The position numbers and the translations under genes are program-made. From Bathymodiolus brooksi (lineage: Eukaryota > Mollusca > Bivalvia > Mytilida > Modiolidae), in NCBI GenBank assembly GCA_963680875.1, contig OY804590.1:24924640-24988639 (forward strand): DNA of 64,000 nt, written 5' to 3'. The notes beneath the pieces are model-generated. The model was given only the letters and a program-made list of their open reading frames with translations. It made no database searches and had not been told where the DNA came from. How positions within the stretch are numbered: position 1 is the first letter of the stretch; every line of letters starts with the position of its first letter. Shown piece after piece: positions 22,719 to 34,082 of the stretch.

Positions 22719-23626
22719 ATGTCACGTAAGGGTTCAGTAACCCCAACCAAGGGGAATGCATCAAACACAGAGGGGTGAACATGTAAGGTTTGTTCGGTCA
22801 AATTCACAGAGGATAAAGCAGAGGTGCTAGAGTGTGAATATTGTGAAAAACATGTTTGCCGTTCCTGTGTCAAATTAAGCAGCACAGAGGATAAACTACT
22901 AACTAAGCGCTCTGACCTACATTGGTATTTCCCCCTTGTGAGGAAAAAGCAATGCAAAATCTCAAAATTGAGAAAGAAGTAGAGGAGAGGTGCAACAAAT
23001 ACTTCAGTAAGTACGAAACACGGCTAGATGAGATGGAGAGTAAACTAGACAAAAAGGCTGACCTAGATGAAGTTAAAGCCTTGATCCAGGAAAACAAAGA
23101 GAGTGCCGCCACAGGTGTAAACGACCAGGACGGGACACTGACAAGCCAGTTGGAAGAATTCAAAGAAAGTATGGCTCGAAAAAGTAGTATTATAATATTT
23201 AGAGCCGAAGAGTCGAAGAAAACTGAACCAAAAGAGAGAAAAGTAGAAGATATAGCAATAGTAAATGAACTATGTAAAATAACTGGTACAAATAAACAGA
23301 CGATAAAGAATGTAACCAGACTCCGCAAAAAGGATGTAGATTCTGATAATCCAAGACCAATGAGGGTCATTTTTGTGGATGAAAAGGCAAAGGGGTCACT
23401 CATGGCTAATATGAAGAATTTAGCAACCGCAGAAGATAAGCTTAAGCAGCTAAGTATAACTCATGACATGACAAAGAAGGAAAGGTTACAAAATAGAGAA
23501 AAACCTGCAGAAGCTAAGAATAAAAATGATGTATTGGAGGAAAATAACCAGTCGGTAAAATACAAATACCTGGTAAAAGGACCCCCTGGAGACAAGAGGG
23601 TGGTAAAGGTCAAGAACAAGGAGTAA
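22719..23626 (+). pseudogene. LINE ORF1 with PHD-like zinc finger (CR1-like), broken
   Basis: The frame from the ATG at 22719 meets a TGA about 20 codons in. It then shows a cysteine-rich stretch (CKVC, then CEYC, HVCRSC and LHWYF) spaced like a PHD finger. A one-base shift near 22925 leads into the long frame ending at 23626. That frame continues with PCEEKAMQ, a charged coiled-coil-like stretch with KKADLDEVKALIQENKES, then SSIIIFRAEESKKTEP and a basic C-terminal half. PHD fingers are established in ORF1 of CR1-like LINEs. The role is RNA binding or chaperoning of the element; this copy cannot make an intact product. Confidence 0.75.
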
Positions 23627-23682
23627 GACGCTCCAAAACACTGTAAATAGTCAAGTTTTAACAGAAACCAATGTAATTAAGG

Positions 23683-26434
23683 TGATGGATTTTAATGGCA
23701 TACAGTGATTTTATACAAATGAAGACAGTTCGCCAAGCAAACTGGGTGAATTGATAACAAGAATACAGGAAAGAAAAAATAGTTATGAAGTGATTGGGAT
23801 AACAGAAATGTATCCCAAAAACTGCAAATATTTGCCTGGGAAAGCAGAACTACAAATGGAAGGTTATGAACTATTCCTAAGTGAATCAACAAGCTTTAGC
23901 AAACGAGGTGCAGCATTATATATTAATAAGAAGCTGAAATCAGAAAAAATAAAATTCAATGTGAAATTTGAAGAAAGTGTAGGCTAAACAACAATGATAT
24001 GTTGTTACTGGGTTCCATATATAAAAGTCCAAGTAGTAGTCCAGAGAACCTAGATGAACTTAGCAAGCTACTAACTACGGAATCAAAGGAAAAGAAGTTC
24101 TCACATATCATTGTAATGTGGGATTTTAACTTCCCTAAAATTGATTGGAAAAACTGGTCAACAAAGGGTGACAAAATAGTGAAAACTTCGTAGAAAGTAT
24201 CAGAGATAGCTATCTGTTCCGACATGTCATGGAAAATACTAGAATCACAGAAAATTGCGAACCAAGCACGCTGGACCTAATACTGACAAATGATGAGAAT
24301 ATGATAGAAGAGTTAAATTACACCAGCCCACTTGGAAACAGCGACCATTGTAGCCTTGAATTTGTACTCAAATGCTATTGTGAAGAAAAATCATGTAAAA
24401 CAGAGAGATTGAATTACTTCAAAGGGGATTACACTAGTATGAATACCTTTCTTCAGTGTGACTGGAATGATATATTAAAAGGACCAAGTTCAATGAGGCA
24501 AAAAAACAAATATATACCACACATGAATACAAAAGCCAGCAACAAAGCTAAGAAACACAACTATATTCCTCATAGATGTTGAACTAGATACAGAGAAACT
24601 GGGGGCAAAAAGGTATCAGGAATACGCCAAAACAAGAAATCAAGTTAAAAGCGCAATCAGGAAAGCAAAAGCTAATATGGAGAAAGAAATTGCAAAACAT
24701 GTTAAGAGCAATCCCAAGATTTTTTGGAAATATGCTAACTCCAAGAGAAAAACTAACACTGGTATATCAGAGCTAAAATTTAAGTCAGAAGAAGGGGAAG
24801 AAAGGAAAACGACAACAGATAAGGAAAAAGCGGAAGTCCTGGCTAGCTTCTTCAGTAGCGTATTCACAATTGAACCAGTGGGCGATCTACATTTGATGCA
24901 TCCTATAGAGGTCAAACAGGAATGCATAGAGAAAACTTACAAAGAAAGTGAAATATTAAAATTACTACAAAATCTGGATGTAAACAAATCATGTGGCCCA
25001 GATGGTCTTCACCCTAAAATGCTCAAGGAACTTAGTGCAACAATATAACCTATAACAATTATATTTAATTCGTCTATGTGCCAAGGTTTGGTTCCTCAAC
25101 TGTGGAAAGAAGGGAACATCACTGCACTATTCAAAAACGGAGACAAGGCAGAACCAGGAAATTATAGACCAGTCAGTCTGACCAGCGTAATCTGCAAAAC
25201 CATGGAAAAACTAGTAAGGGAAATTATAGTAAAGCACATGTCAGCTAATAAGCTCTTCAGCAATAAGCAGTTTGGCTTCATCTCTGGGAGATCAACAACC
25301 CTACAACTCCTAAAAGTTATGGATGAGTGGACCAACATTCTTGACAAGGGTGGGAAAATTGACTCAGTATATATGGATTTTATGAAAGCTTTTGACAAAG
25401 TACCATATAGAAGACTTCTGCATAAGATGCATAGGTATAAAATAAGTGAGAAGGTAATTATGTGGGCCGAACGTTTTCTTAGCAACAGAATACAAAAAAT
25501 AATTGTAAATGGCACTGAGTCCAAATGCCATCATGTCACAAGCGGGATACCACAAGTTAGTGTTCTTGGACCTATGCTCTTCATTATCTACATTAACGAC
25601 ATGCCAGAGATGGTAGAGTCATCTACCTACATGTTAGCTGAAGATGCGAACATTTTCAGAGAAATCCGAGAGGAAAATGATGAGAAAATGCTTCAAGCAG
25701 ATTTAGATAGTTTACAAAGTTGGTCAGATACATGGCTATTAAAATTCCATCGTAACAAATGCAAAGTGATGTCAGTTGCCAATAAATGTGTGGACAAAGG
25801 AACAAAACACTATTATCTACATTGTATATCACAACGATGGCAACAGAATTGAGTTAGAGCAATCTGACGGAGAAAAATACATAGGAGTACTTGTAGATGA
25901 AAATTTGTCCTTTAACAAACATATACAATATCAAGTGAACAAAGCAAACAGCATCATGGGACTAATCAGAAAAATTTATGCACATTTAGATGAACAAACC
26001 TTCAAATATTTATTCCAAGCTTTGGTTAGACCTCATATTGAATACGCGGAAGCAGTCTGGACTCCATTTAAAGTGGGGGATATTGAAAAAATAGAAAACG
26101 TACAAAGAAGAGCCACCAAACAAGTACTTACTTTAAAAACATGGAGTATAACGAAAGACTGAAGAAACTCAAGATGCCCACTCTGAAGAATAGAAGAATG
26201 CCAGGAGATATGATTGAAGTATTTAAAATAATAAATGGTATTTATGATCCTCTAACAACAGTGGATATGTTTGAGCTAAACACAACTTCAAATACAAGGG
26301 GACATAGCAAGAAAATGAAGATAAAAACAAGTAGACTGAATGTGAGAAAATATACCTTCGTCGTTACAATTGTTGAAATATGGAATAGCCTCCCAGAATC
26401 AGTTATCCAGGCAAAAACAGTTAAGCAGTTTTAA
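23683..26434 (+). pseudogene. LINE ORF2 (AP-endonuclease + reverse transcriptase), CR1-like, broken
   Basis: Endonuclease signatures run from about 23790: ITEMYP, then MWDFNFPKIDW (the usual Gly of GDFN is Trp) and GNSDH. RT blocks follow: GPDGLHPKMLKEL, NYRPVSLTS, GFISGRST, YMDFMKAFDKVP (first catalytic Asp present), GIPQVSVLGPMLF (Gly of PQGS is Val) and LAEDANIF at 25634-25657. In the last block the first Asp of the ADD active site is Glu. The C-terminal RLKKLKMPTLKNRRMPGDMI is characteristic of CR1/Jockey-type elements. At least five frame changes and several stops break it. Confidence 0.88.
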
Positions 26435-26505
26435 ATCGGCCTAGATGAGCACTAGAAGCACCAAGAGTGCAAATATGACTTTACGGAAACATAAACATAA
26501 ACTCT
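26435..26505 (+). other. 3' UTR and tail of the CR1-like LINE
   Basis: About 70 bp follow the ORF2 stop and end in AAACATAAACATAAACT, a short tandem tail of the kind found at LINE 3' ends. Unrelated DNA begins after about 26505. Confidence 0.6.
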
Positions 26506-26589
26506 AATTCCGGAAGTGACGTAAAGTCGCGCATCAATGATGTGGATTTAGAGGCGGACATAGTGGCATCATGCCAGCGTCCACTGTAA

Positions 26590-26722
26590 TTCCTATGGTA
26601 TCCTATGGTAGATCGGTTGTTTCTTCCGGGTCCTCCGGTTTCCTCCACCAATAGAACTGACCAACACGATATAACTGAAATATTATTGAAAGTGGCGCTA
26701 AGCACAATAAACGAAACCTAAC
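26590..26722 (-). repeat. Dispersed molluscan repeat R1 (inverted)
   Basis: Read on the minus strand it shows AGCGCCACTTTCAATAATAT, TTTCAGTTATATCGTG, GGTCAGTTCTATTGGTGGAG and GAAACCGGAGGACCCGG, the head-to-middle of the R1 family. It directly follows the LINE tail. Confidence 0.75.
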
Positions 26723-27051
26723 CCGAAGTAATTTGATATATTAATACGGGACCGTTATCACTGTCGTCAAAGAGCTCCGGTCGAAAATGTTCCGTCAGCT
26801 TCTGGTACAAGTCACTTAGGCATGATTGACATACAGGCGACGACAAAAAGTAAGTATTATGATCATATAGTATTATTATATCTTGAATCCAGAAGATGTC
26901 GTTATCGGTCGATTATTTTTACCTATATGTTTCTGTGGTTTACTTCATCGATTACTCAGATATGAATAACATGATGGACATAAATAATGACAAATGCTAA
27001 TAATGAGATTGAAATAATCAAATAAAGCTATAAAAAGTAGTCTATACGTGT
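26723..27051. other. Gene-free stretch
   Basis: No element or exon is recognised between the R1 repeat and the DIRS left terminus. Confidence 0.5.
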
Positions 27052-27118
27052 AATTTTATTTCGTCATGCTCACTTCCGGTATAAAATGAGATAGTGCTGC
27101 GCAGCTGTGACCTTCAGT
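27052..27118. repeat. DIRS left terminal repeat
   Basis: 27052-27092 is the perfect reverse complement of 36510-36550 (41 bp, containing TCATGCTCACTTCCGGTATA). 27078-27118 is the reverse complement, with about three mismatches, of 36821-36861. The two matches overlap by about 15 bp, so one left segment is complementary to two separated right segments. That is the relationship expected of DIRS inverted termini and their internal complementary region. Confidence 0.88.
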
Positions 27119-27348
27119 GTGCTTGCGTTGATTGTACAGTTCGGACGTTGTCCACGAGGAGCGACCTGTCACCATAAATCATTAAATTGACAAGTCAACG
27201 ATATTGGCTTTTTATTGTTAATAAAATTAATAACTATTATTCATTATAGTTAAAAGACGATAATAATCGTTTATATATTATTTTTACGCAGTAAAAATAA
27301 ATAATTCGAAAATATTTTCTAAATACGAAATCATTCGTCTAGCTTTGC

Positions 27349-28544
27349 TTGATGCAGAGAAATAGTATAAAAAAAATGGCAGAACAGATGATCCGAGATG
27401 ATAACATTTCTGATAGAAATGGTCATAAATCTATTGTGGCTGACAAGTTAGACAAACAGGTAGTCCCAGAAAAAGGGAAAAGGACCGATAAGTGCAAAGG
27501 AAAAGTTTCAGTTGCGAAGCGTAGTCAGACAAGAGGGATTGAGTCTCCTTTACAATCGCGTGGTGACAAACAGAATTCGTCGGAACATAAAATAGATTCT
27601 GGTCCTAGCTCGAGTAATTCTGACAATACTCAAATCTTAGAGTTGCTAAAGAGGATCCAAGAAAATCAGAACATTCAGGCCACAGAATTAAAAAATCTGT
27701 CTTCTAGAATGACAGATTATGAGAATGATTTTAATGATGGGTAGTATGACGATACTCATGAACAAGATGTTGATAATGATGATTAACAAATGTATGATGA
27801 ACATGAAGGTCAGGATCAATGAGAAGCCCCGTCTAACAAGCGTAAGGCTGATGAGAATAACACTAGTGCTTCTATGTCAAAGAAAATTAAGACACGTGAA
27901 ACACTAGGTGATAAAATTGACGAAACCCTTGCTGAAAATGTCACGGATTTATTCCGTAATGGAATGAATGAAGACCAGTTCGGTGAACTGACAAAAGATG
28001 AAAGTAACCCACGCCCTGAAAACTGAAGGGTTAGCCACAGTGAAAACAAACCAACTAATATGGGATATAATATCACCACAAGCTCAATCTGTAGAAAGAA
28101 AAATGCAGATTATACAAAGGGCGATAGTCAAAGCTTCTACAGTACTAGTGAATACTGTCAATACAATGGCTGCTACAGATGAAAATAATAATGATATTGA
28201 TACGTACAATGATGCTTTAGCCATACTTGGTCATACAAACAGAAAAGTTAATATCACAAGACGTGAACTCATGAAATCAGAAATGTGCTCTGAATATGTA
28301 CATGTATGTGCCCAATCAGTTGAATACACCTCATTTCTATTTGGCGATGATGTCCAAAAGAGGGCCAAGGAAATTGAAGACTAGCAAAATCAGTCATAAG
28401 ATTCAGTCTGGCTATGGTGGTTATGGACATAGCAGTTTGTATTCCCGTAGAGGTGGTTCTCGCTCATAAGGTAGAGGGCGAGGAGGCCGAAGGTCACGTG
28501 GAGGCAGAGGAGGCCGTGGTTGTTTTAGGCTTCCGTTCTATTAA
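27349..28544 (+). pseudogene. DIRS Gag-like ORF, broken
   Basis: The first frame runs from the ATG at 27349, is interrupted by TAG near 27742, TAA near 27784 and TGA near 27820, and is otherwise open to about 28020. It is rich in charged residues and has a bipartite basic cluster (NKRKADE ... SKKIK) that could be nuclear targeting. A frame change near 28000 leads to the segment ending at 28384 (WDIISPQAQSVERKMQII). A further change leads to a glycine/arginine-rich C-terminus (GYGGYG, RRGGSRS, GRGRGGRRSRGGRGGRG) ending at 28544. RGG-type tails bind nucleic acid. The Gag identity rests on position and composition. Confidence 0.7.
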
Positions 28545-28619
28545 TAACCATCCCACTGTTGAAAATCCAAAAAAACCTGCCAAGGAGGGGAGGTTTTCAG
28601 AATAAAGACAGAACCTAGA

Positions 28620-29100
28620 AGATAATGAGGTTAGCTTGCAATTTGAGGCAGGTAGATTGAAATATTATTCTCATGAATGGGAAAAAATAACAGCAGATTA
28701 AAATTTACTTGATATTGTAAAACACTGTCATATTGAATTCATAGACAACATAAAACCATGTCAAACTAAAGCACATTTTCAGAATATATTCAATGAAAAG
28801 GAAAAGGAAATAATTGATAAAGAAATTCAAAATTTGCTGGAAATAGGTGCTATTAAAAAGGCACAGAATAAAAAACGCATATGTTTGTCTACAATTTTTG
28901 TTAGACCTAACAAAAATGGAGAATTTAGAGTAATTTTGAATTTGAAAAAATTGAACAAGTTTATTCCATATCAACATTTTAAAATGGACACATTTGAATC
29001 TGCCGTTTACTTAGTTTCTAAAGATTCTTTTTTTTTTTGGTCAATTGATTTAATACACGCTTATTTAAGTATGCCAATTGCAGAAGATGACCAAGAATAT
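28620..29100 (+). pseudogene. DIRS reverse transcriptase, N-terminal part
   Basis: Recognisable RT blocks of the DIRS family are present: EAGRLKYYSHEWEKITAD, FVRPNKNGEFRVILNLKKLN, YQHFKMDTFESA and WSIDLIHAYLSMPIAEDDQ (first catalytic Asp in SIDL). A TAA lies at 28699-28701 in the same frame. The ORF is cut at 29100 by the LINE insertion and resumes in the same frame at 34083. Confidence 0.88.
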
Positions 29101-30546
29101 GCTTAATGGGTATTTCTTCACTTTGTTTGCTTGTTGATTGTTTTATATATAAACTGCTACCAATTTAAATGGGGGTTTTTTCACAGATACATTCAACTTT
29201 ATCTTGTAGTAAATTACTTACCACATCTCTGCCACTTGTTAATTATCCAGAAACACATTTTTTTTCCAATATCCTTATTATTCACGAATGCATATTCCCG
29301 AAAGTATGCAAAAACGCTAGTCCATATATACATGTATACATATAATATTTAACTTCTACCACATACATACACGTCCGTGTTATGTAAGTGATCCGGCGCT
29401 TTATTTGTAAACATACTGCCACGTGTTCAATGATGTATACGTTCTGATAAAAGGTGTGTTTGATTTGTCATTTGCTGTTCTATATTACTCAATTTTTTTT
29501 AATTTTTATTTACAATAATTCATTTCTTGTAAATAATATATAATGTTGTAGTAGCTCAGCATATTGCATTAGAAATCATTAATTGATATGATCTTGATAT
29601 AATCCATGAATACATTAAAGGAAAGTTGTGTTTGAACATGGAACAAATTTAAAATAACCTCACCACTACTAATAGGTGTGTATGACTTCTACATTTCCTA
29701 CTTTTTGGTCAAAACTCCTTATAGACTGCCGAATTTATTATGCAATGGTAACTAGAATACAATATGTTTACTGTAATGTGGATTTAATGTTTGTTTATTA
29801 TTTATTTATTTTATTACTCTTTTTTATATATTTTTGTCTGTATTTTTTTCTGATTTTTCTCCCCTTGAAAGTAATTTGTTTTCCTGTGTATATTGACTTA
29901 ATTTCCTTCTTTGTTTTTGATCTTCATTAGGTTGTATATTATTGTTGTCTTTTTGTTAAATGTAAACTGTAGACATTAAACTATTATTAACATTTCGATA
30001 AGTTTATATTCTCCTTCTTTTTGTTTCCATTTTGTGTAACTTCATGCATTCTGTGGGAAAAAATAGTACTATTCTACTTTACTATTTATATACCGGTATA
30101 TATATATATATATTTTATTTTATTTTATAGAAAATTTGTTTTTGTTTTTGTTTTTTTTTTGTCTTTTTTGTTGTTTTTTTTTATTTCTTTTTATAAATAT
30201 AATATCAAATGTTAAGAAATTTATATCTTCTGAGACTATAAATTTATCTTTCCGACTTTCGTACAAAACTAAAACACTTTTCCTGAATGTTTTTGAACCT
30301 AACATTCATTTTCTCTATCTTAATCATGTTTTTCACAAATGAAACTGAAATTGTACATATTGTTCATATTCTTGTATTTACTTCTCATTATTCTTTTAAT
30401 ATTGCTGACATATCCCTATTTAAATCCTATCGACAGAATCTTTCAAAGTATAAAATACATATAGACAATGGGTAATGATATCGGTATGTATAGACTGTCG
30501 ATAGGTATGTTTTATATTAGAGCTTATTCCTCCTTAGTTAAAAAAA
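29101..30546 (+). other. 5' region of the nested LINE
   Basis: About 1.45 kb of T-rich, low-complexity DNA with a (TA)n tract near 30095-30112. I see no ORF1-like protein. It may be a long 5' UTR or contain a decayed ORF1. Confidence 0.55.
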
Positions 30547-33500
30547 ATGAAGGTCTTCTTTGGTTTTGGTATTTTGAACTTTATGAAGGTAATGCTTTAT
30601 TTACAGAATTTTATCTGCATGTTTGCACAAACCTGTCACTTTCCCTTTTCGACAAATATCCAATTTACTTTAATACTTTTACTATTATTGATTCTTGATA
30701 ATGATATCCATCACAATCCGGGACCTGAAGAATACGAATTTTCTGTGTTTCATTTAAATGCACGTAGTGTGCGAAATAAATTGTCATATTTAGAAGACAT
30801 AGCTTCTGAGTCGTCTATAATTTGTGTAACAGAGAGCCATTTGGACGGAAATATATTGGATACTGACATTGGTATTGATGGTTTTTCTGATAAAATATTT
30901 AGAAAAGATAGAAACAGTTTTGGGGGTGGCGTTCTCGTGTATACTTCTCAAGGTATTTGTGTGAAAGAAAGGCACGATTTAAATTATGATGGGGTTGAAA
31001 TGCTGTGGATTAAAGTATTTATTCCAAATTTTAAATTACTTGTGTATGTTGTTTATCGACCACCAGGAACTACAGAATCATTTTGGGATAATTTTGATTA
31101 CTCCCTTGAACAAGCATTAAATTTTACTGAAAACATAATTATTACTTGCGATCTTAATGTTGATTTACTTACTCACACAAATCATAAGTTGAACGAAATC
31201 ATGACACTGTATGATTTAACTAATGTTATAAATGAGCCAACAAGGATGGGTGCACTATTGGATCCAGTTATTGTTTCAAATATAGATATAGTTGTTGATT
31301 CTGAAGTAAAAGGTGTTGATAGAAGTATAAGTGATCACAATGCAACAATGATTAATATCAAAATCCCGTACTCAATCAAAAAGACATATATGCGTAAAGT
31401 TTGGCAATACAAACATGTAGACCTCTTAAAACTTAATAATGAAATATCAGAATTTCAATGGGAATCGTATCTCAAAGAATGCACTGATATTGATATCATG
31501 TCATCAAGCTTTACACAGAAATACCTTGACATAATATCGAGAAATATCCCCTCAAAAATGATTCAAGTAAGACCTTCTGATAAGCCATGGTTTAATTCCC
31601 ATATCAAAAGGGAAATCCGTACCCGAAACTGATTGAAAAAAATTGCAAGAACAAAAAAGTCATCGACCGCTATACATAAGTACAAATCCCATCGTAATAA
31701 GGTAAATAATATGATTAAGCATGCCCGTGAACAGTTCCTTTTAAGTGCAAATGAATTGGTAGACTCACTCCAAAGAAATGATTCGAAATCGTATTGGTCA
31801 CTGATTCGGAAATTAATGAAAGTAACGTCCCAACCTTATTCTATTCCGCCCTTATATGATAATGATTCAAATGAATTGATATATGATGACAAGATTAAAG
31901 CAAATCTGTTGAACAAATATTTTTGTTCTATTTCATTTGTTGATGATACTAATCATGTTCCCCCAGATATTCCATCAAGAACTGTTGCATTATTATCTAA
32001 TATATATATTACTGAACACGATGTAAAAGATATTTTACAAACATTGAAAATAGGTAAAGCTTGTGGTGATGACGGCATCACCCATCAAATGTTAAAGAGT
32101 ACTTCTGAAACCATTTGTATACCTTTAGCTATTATTTTTAACTTTTCGTTGCAGAAAGGCATATTTCCGTCAACATGGGAAATTGCGCGAGTTATGCCAG
32201 CTTTCAAAAAAGACGACAAAAGTAGTCCTTCAAATTATAGACCCATATCTGTATTAAGTTGTATAGGGAAAGTGATGGAACGTGCTGTATATAAGTATAC
32301 ATATAATTTTATTTTTGAACATTCTCTTCTGTATGCCTACCAATCAGGATTCATTCGTGGTCATTCTACTGTATACCAATTATTAGAAATGTATCATAGA
32401 GTATGTCAAAATTTAGACGAACGATTGTCAACTATTTTAATATTTTGTGACATTTCAAAAGCTTTTGACAGAGTTTGGCATGAGGGGCTTATTAAGAAAT
32501 TAAAATCGTATGGGATATCGGGCGACCTTTTGATCTGGTTTAAAAATTATTTAAGTGGTAGAAGGCAATTTGTGTTTGTAAATAATGAACTATCAGATTC
32601 TGGTCTTGTCAAAGCAGGTGTACCCCAATGATCTGTACTGGTCCTTTATTATTTTTATTATATATTAATGACATTACAGATAACTTAGGCAATTTGGCGA
32701 GACTGCTTGCTGACGACACCTCATTGTCATACTCTGGGAAAAACTTTTATTTTATGCAAATTGAGATAAATAATGATTTACAAATATTGGATCAATGGGC
32801 AAAAACATGGCTTGTAGACTTTAACCCTAAAAAAACTAAAGCCCTTATAATATCAAATAATACTAATATTCCTGAATTAAACATACGTTTTAATGACGAA
32901 TCAGTTGAACTTGTTGATAATCATAAACATCTGGGTGTAACATTTGTATCTGATGGAAACTGGACTGTACATATTGAAAACATAACTAGATCAGCATTAA
33001 AACAAGTAAATGTTCTTCGTAAATTAAAATTTATTTTATCTAAACAAGCTTTGTCAAATATCTATCTTACATTTATCAGACCAGTACTAGAATATGCATG
33101 TGAAGTGTGGGATGGGTGTTATGAACGGGACATTGAAAAATTAGAAAAAATACAATTAGAAGCGGCACGAATTGTATCAGGTCTGACAAAATTTGCTAGT
33201 AAGGATTCATTATATTTTGAGACTGGATGGGAAACTTTGGGCAATCGGCGGGAAACTCGTAAATTAACTACTTTTTATAAAATTCATAATAAATTATGCC
33301 CTCCTTATTTATTTAACTGTTTACCTCCAGTTACATCAGATGTAAATAGTTATAACCTTAGAAATAATCAGAATTATGTTCCACCCAGATGCAGACTGAG
33401 AACATCAGCAAGCTCATTTATTCCATCTACCGTTTCGCTTTGGAACAATCTAGACATATCAATAAGAAATTCTCCTACATTATCTTCGTTTAAAAACAGA

Positions 33501-33861
33501 GTGAAAACTGATATTTATAAAACCCCAAAGTATTATAATGAAGGCCCACGGAAACTAAGTATATTACATACTAGACTTAGACACCAATGCAGCTCACTCA
33601 ATGCCGATCTGTCAAAAATACATATAACGGGTAATAAATAATCTTAAATGTAATTGCGGTGCTTCTTTTGAAGATGCTATACATTATTTTCTGGAATGTC
33701 CCTTATACTTGAACGAAAGAAGAACACTTCTGAGTAATTGCGACGATATCAATATCAATATTGAAACTTTGCTCTTTGGGAACGATAAGTATAGTTATGA
33801 CGTCAATACCAAAATATTTGGAAAAGTTCGAACTTTTATAAATCAATCAAAAAGATTTTAG
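30547..33861 (+). pseudogene. LINE ORF2 (2A-like leader, AP-endonuclease, RT, C-terminal Cys/His), lightly broken
   Basis: The N-terminus is hydrophobic and ends in a 2A-like motif (residues 51-60). Endonuclease: FHLNARSVRNKL, CVTESHLD, ITCDLNVDLL (Gly of GDLN is Cys), SISDHNATM. RT: GDDGITHQMLK, NYRPISVLSCIGKVMERAV, GFIRGHSTVYQLL, CDISKAFDRVWH, AGVPQ, then LLADDTSLSY (active-site Asp pair intact). The C-terminus has KCNCGASFEDAIHYFLECP, a Cys/His cluster common in this group. Defects are few: TGA at 31630-31632, TGA plus a one-base loss at 32629-32640 (in PQGSVLGP), and a shift near 33640. It is the youngest-looking retroelement in the window. Confidence 0.9.
30697..30726 (+). other. 2A-like ribosome-skipping motif
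   Basis: The codons read DNDIHHNPGP directly after a leucine-rich hydrophobic stretch. The consensus of 2A peptides is D(V/I)ExNPGP; here the Glu is His and the NPGP core is intact. 2A-like sequences near the N-terminus of APE-type non-LTR retrotransposon ORFs, mollusc ones included, are established. Whether this variant is active is unknown. Confidence 0.6.
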
Positions 33862-34082
33862 GGCTAATGTCAGCATTTTTTCACTTTTTCACTTTTTAAC
33901 TGTACTTCTTACTTTCTTCCAGTGTCAAAATTTTAAATGTCTATTGTCTGTATTTTGTTTTGCTGTCATTAATTCGTGTGTATAATTTGTAAGGAGAGGA
34001 CTTCATATAAGTTGGTATAACTTGCTGTCCAATCCTATTGTTTATGTACAATAACATATTATTAAACTAAAACCAAGAATAT

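Larger units (their letters stand above)
22719..26505 (+). mobile_element. CR1-like non-LTR retrotransposon (minimum extent)
   Basis: PHD-bearing ORF1, endonuclease/RT ORF2 and a short tandem tail lie in order on the plus strand. The 5' end is uncertain: the palindromic spacer and the esterase-like ORF (from 21147) are in the same orientation and directly adjacent, so the element may start there, giving about 5.3 kb. I found no target duplication to settle this. The SINE at 22028-22195 would then be a later insertion into the element. Confidence 0.7.
29101..34071 (+). mobile_element. Complete LINE (Jockey/CR1 group) inserted in the DIRS RT
   Basis: It is flanked by the 11-bp direct repeat ACCAAGAATAT (29090-29100 and 34072-34082), a target-site duplication typical of target-primed reverse transcription. 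Joining the DIRS sequence at this point restores its reading frame across the junction, which fixes both ends of the insertion. It is 4971 bp long and ends in an A-rich ATTATTAAACTAAA tail rather than a long poly(A). Confidence 0.93.

Noticed and set aside
22903..23403. 166-codon minus-strand ORF
   Set aside because: It is antisense to LINE ORF1, Ser/Leu-rich as expected from the complement of Lys/Glu-rich coding sequence.
27719..27907. Met/Leu-rich 62-codon ORF overlapping Gag
   Set aside because: It is an off-frame reading of the Gag-like ORF, whose main frame continues through this segment.
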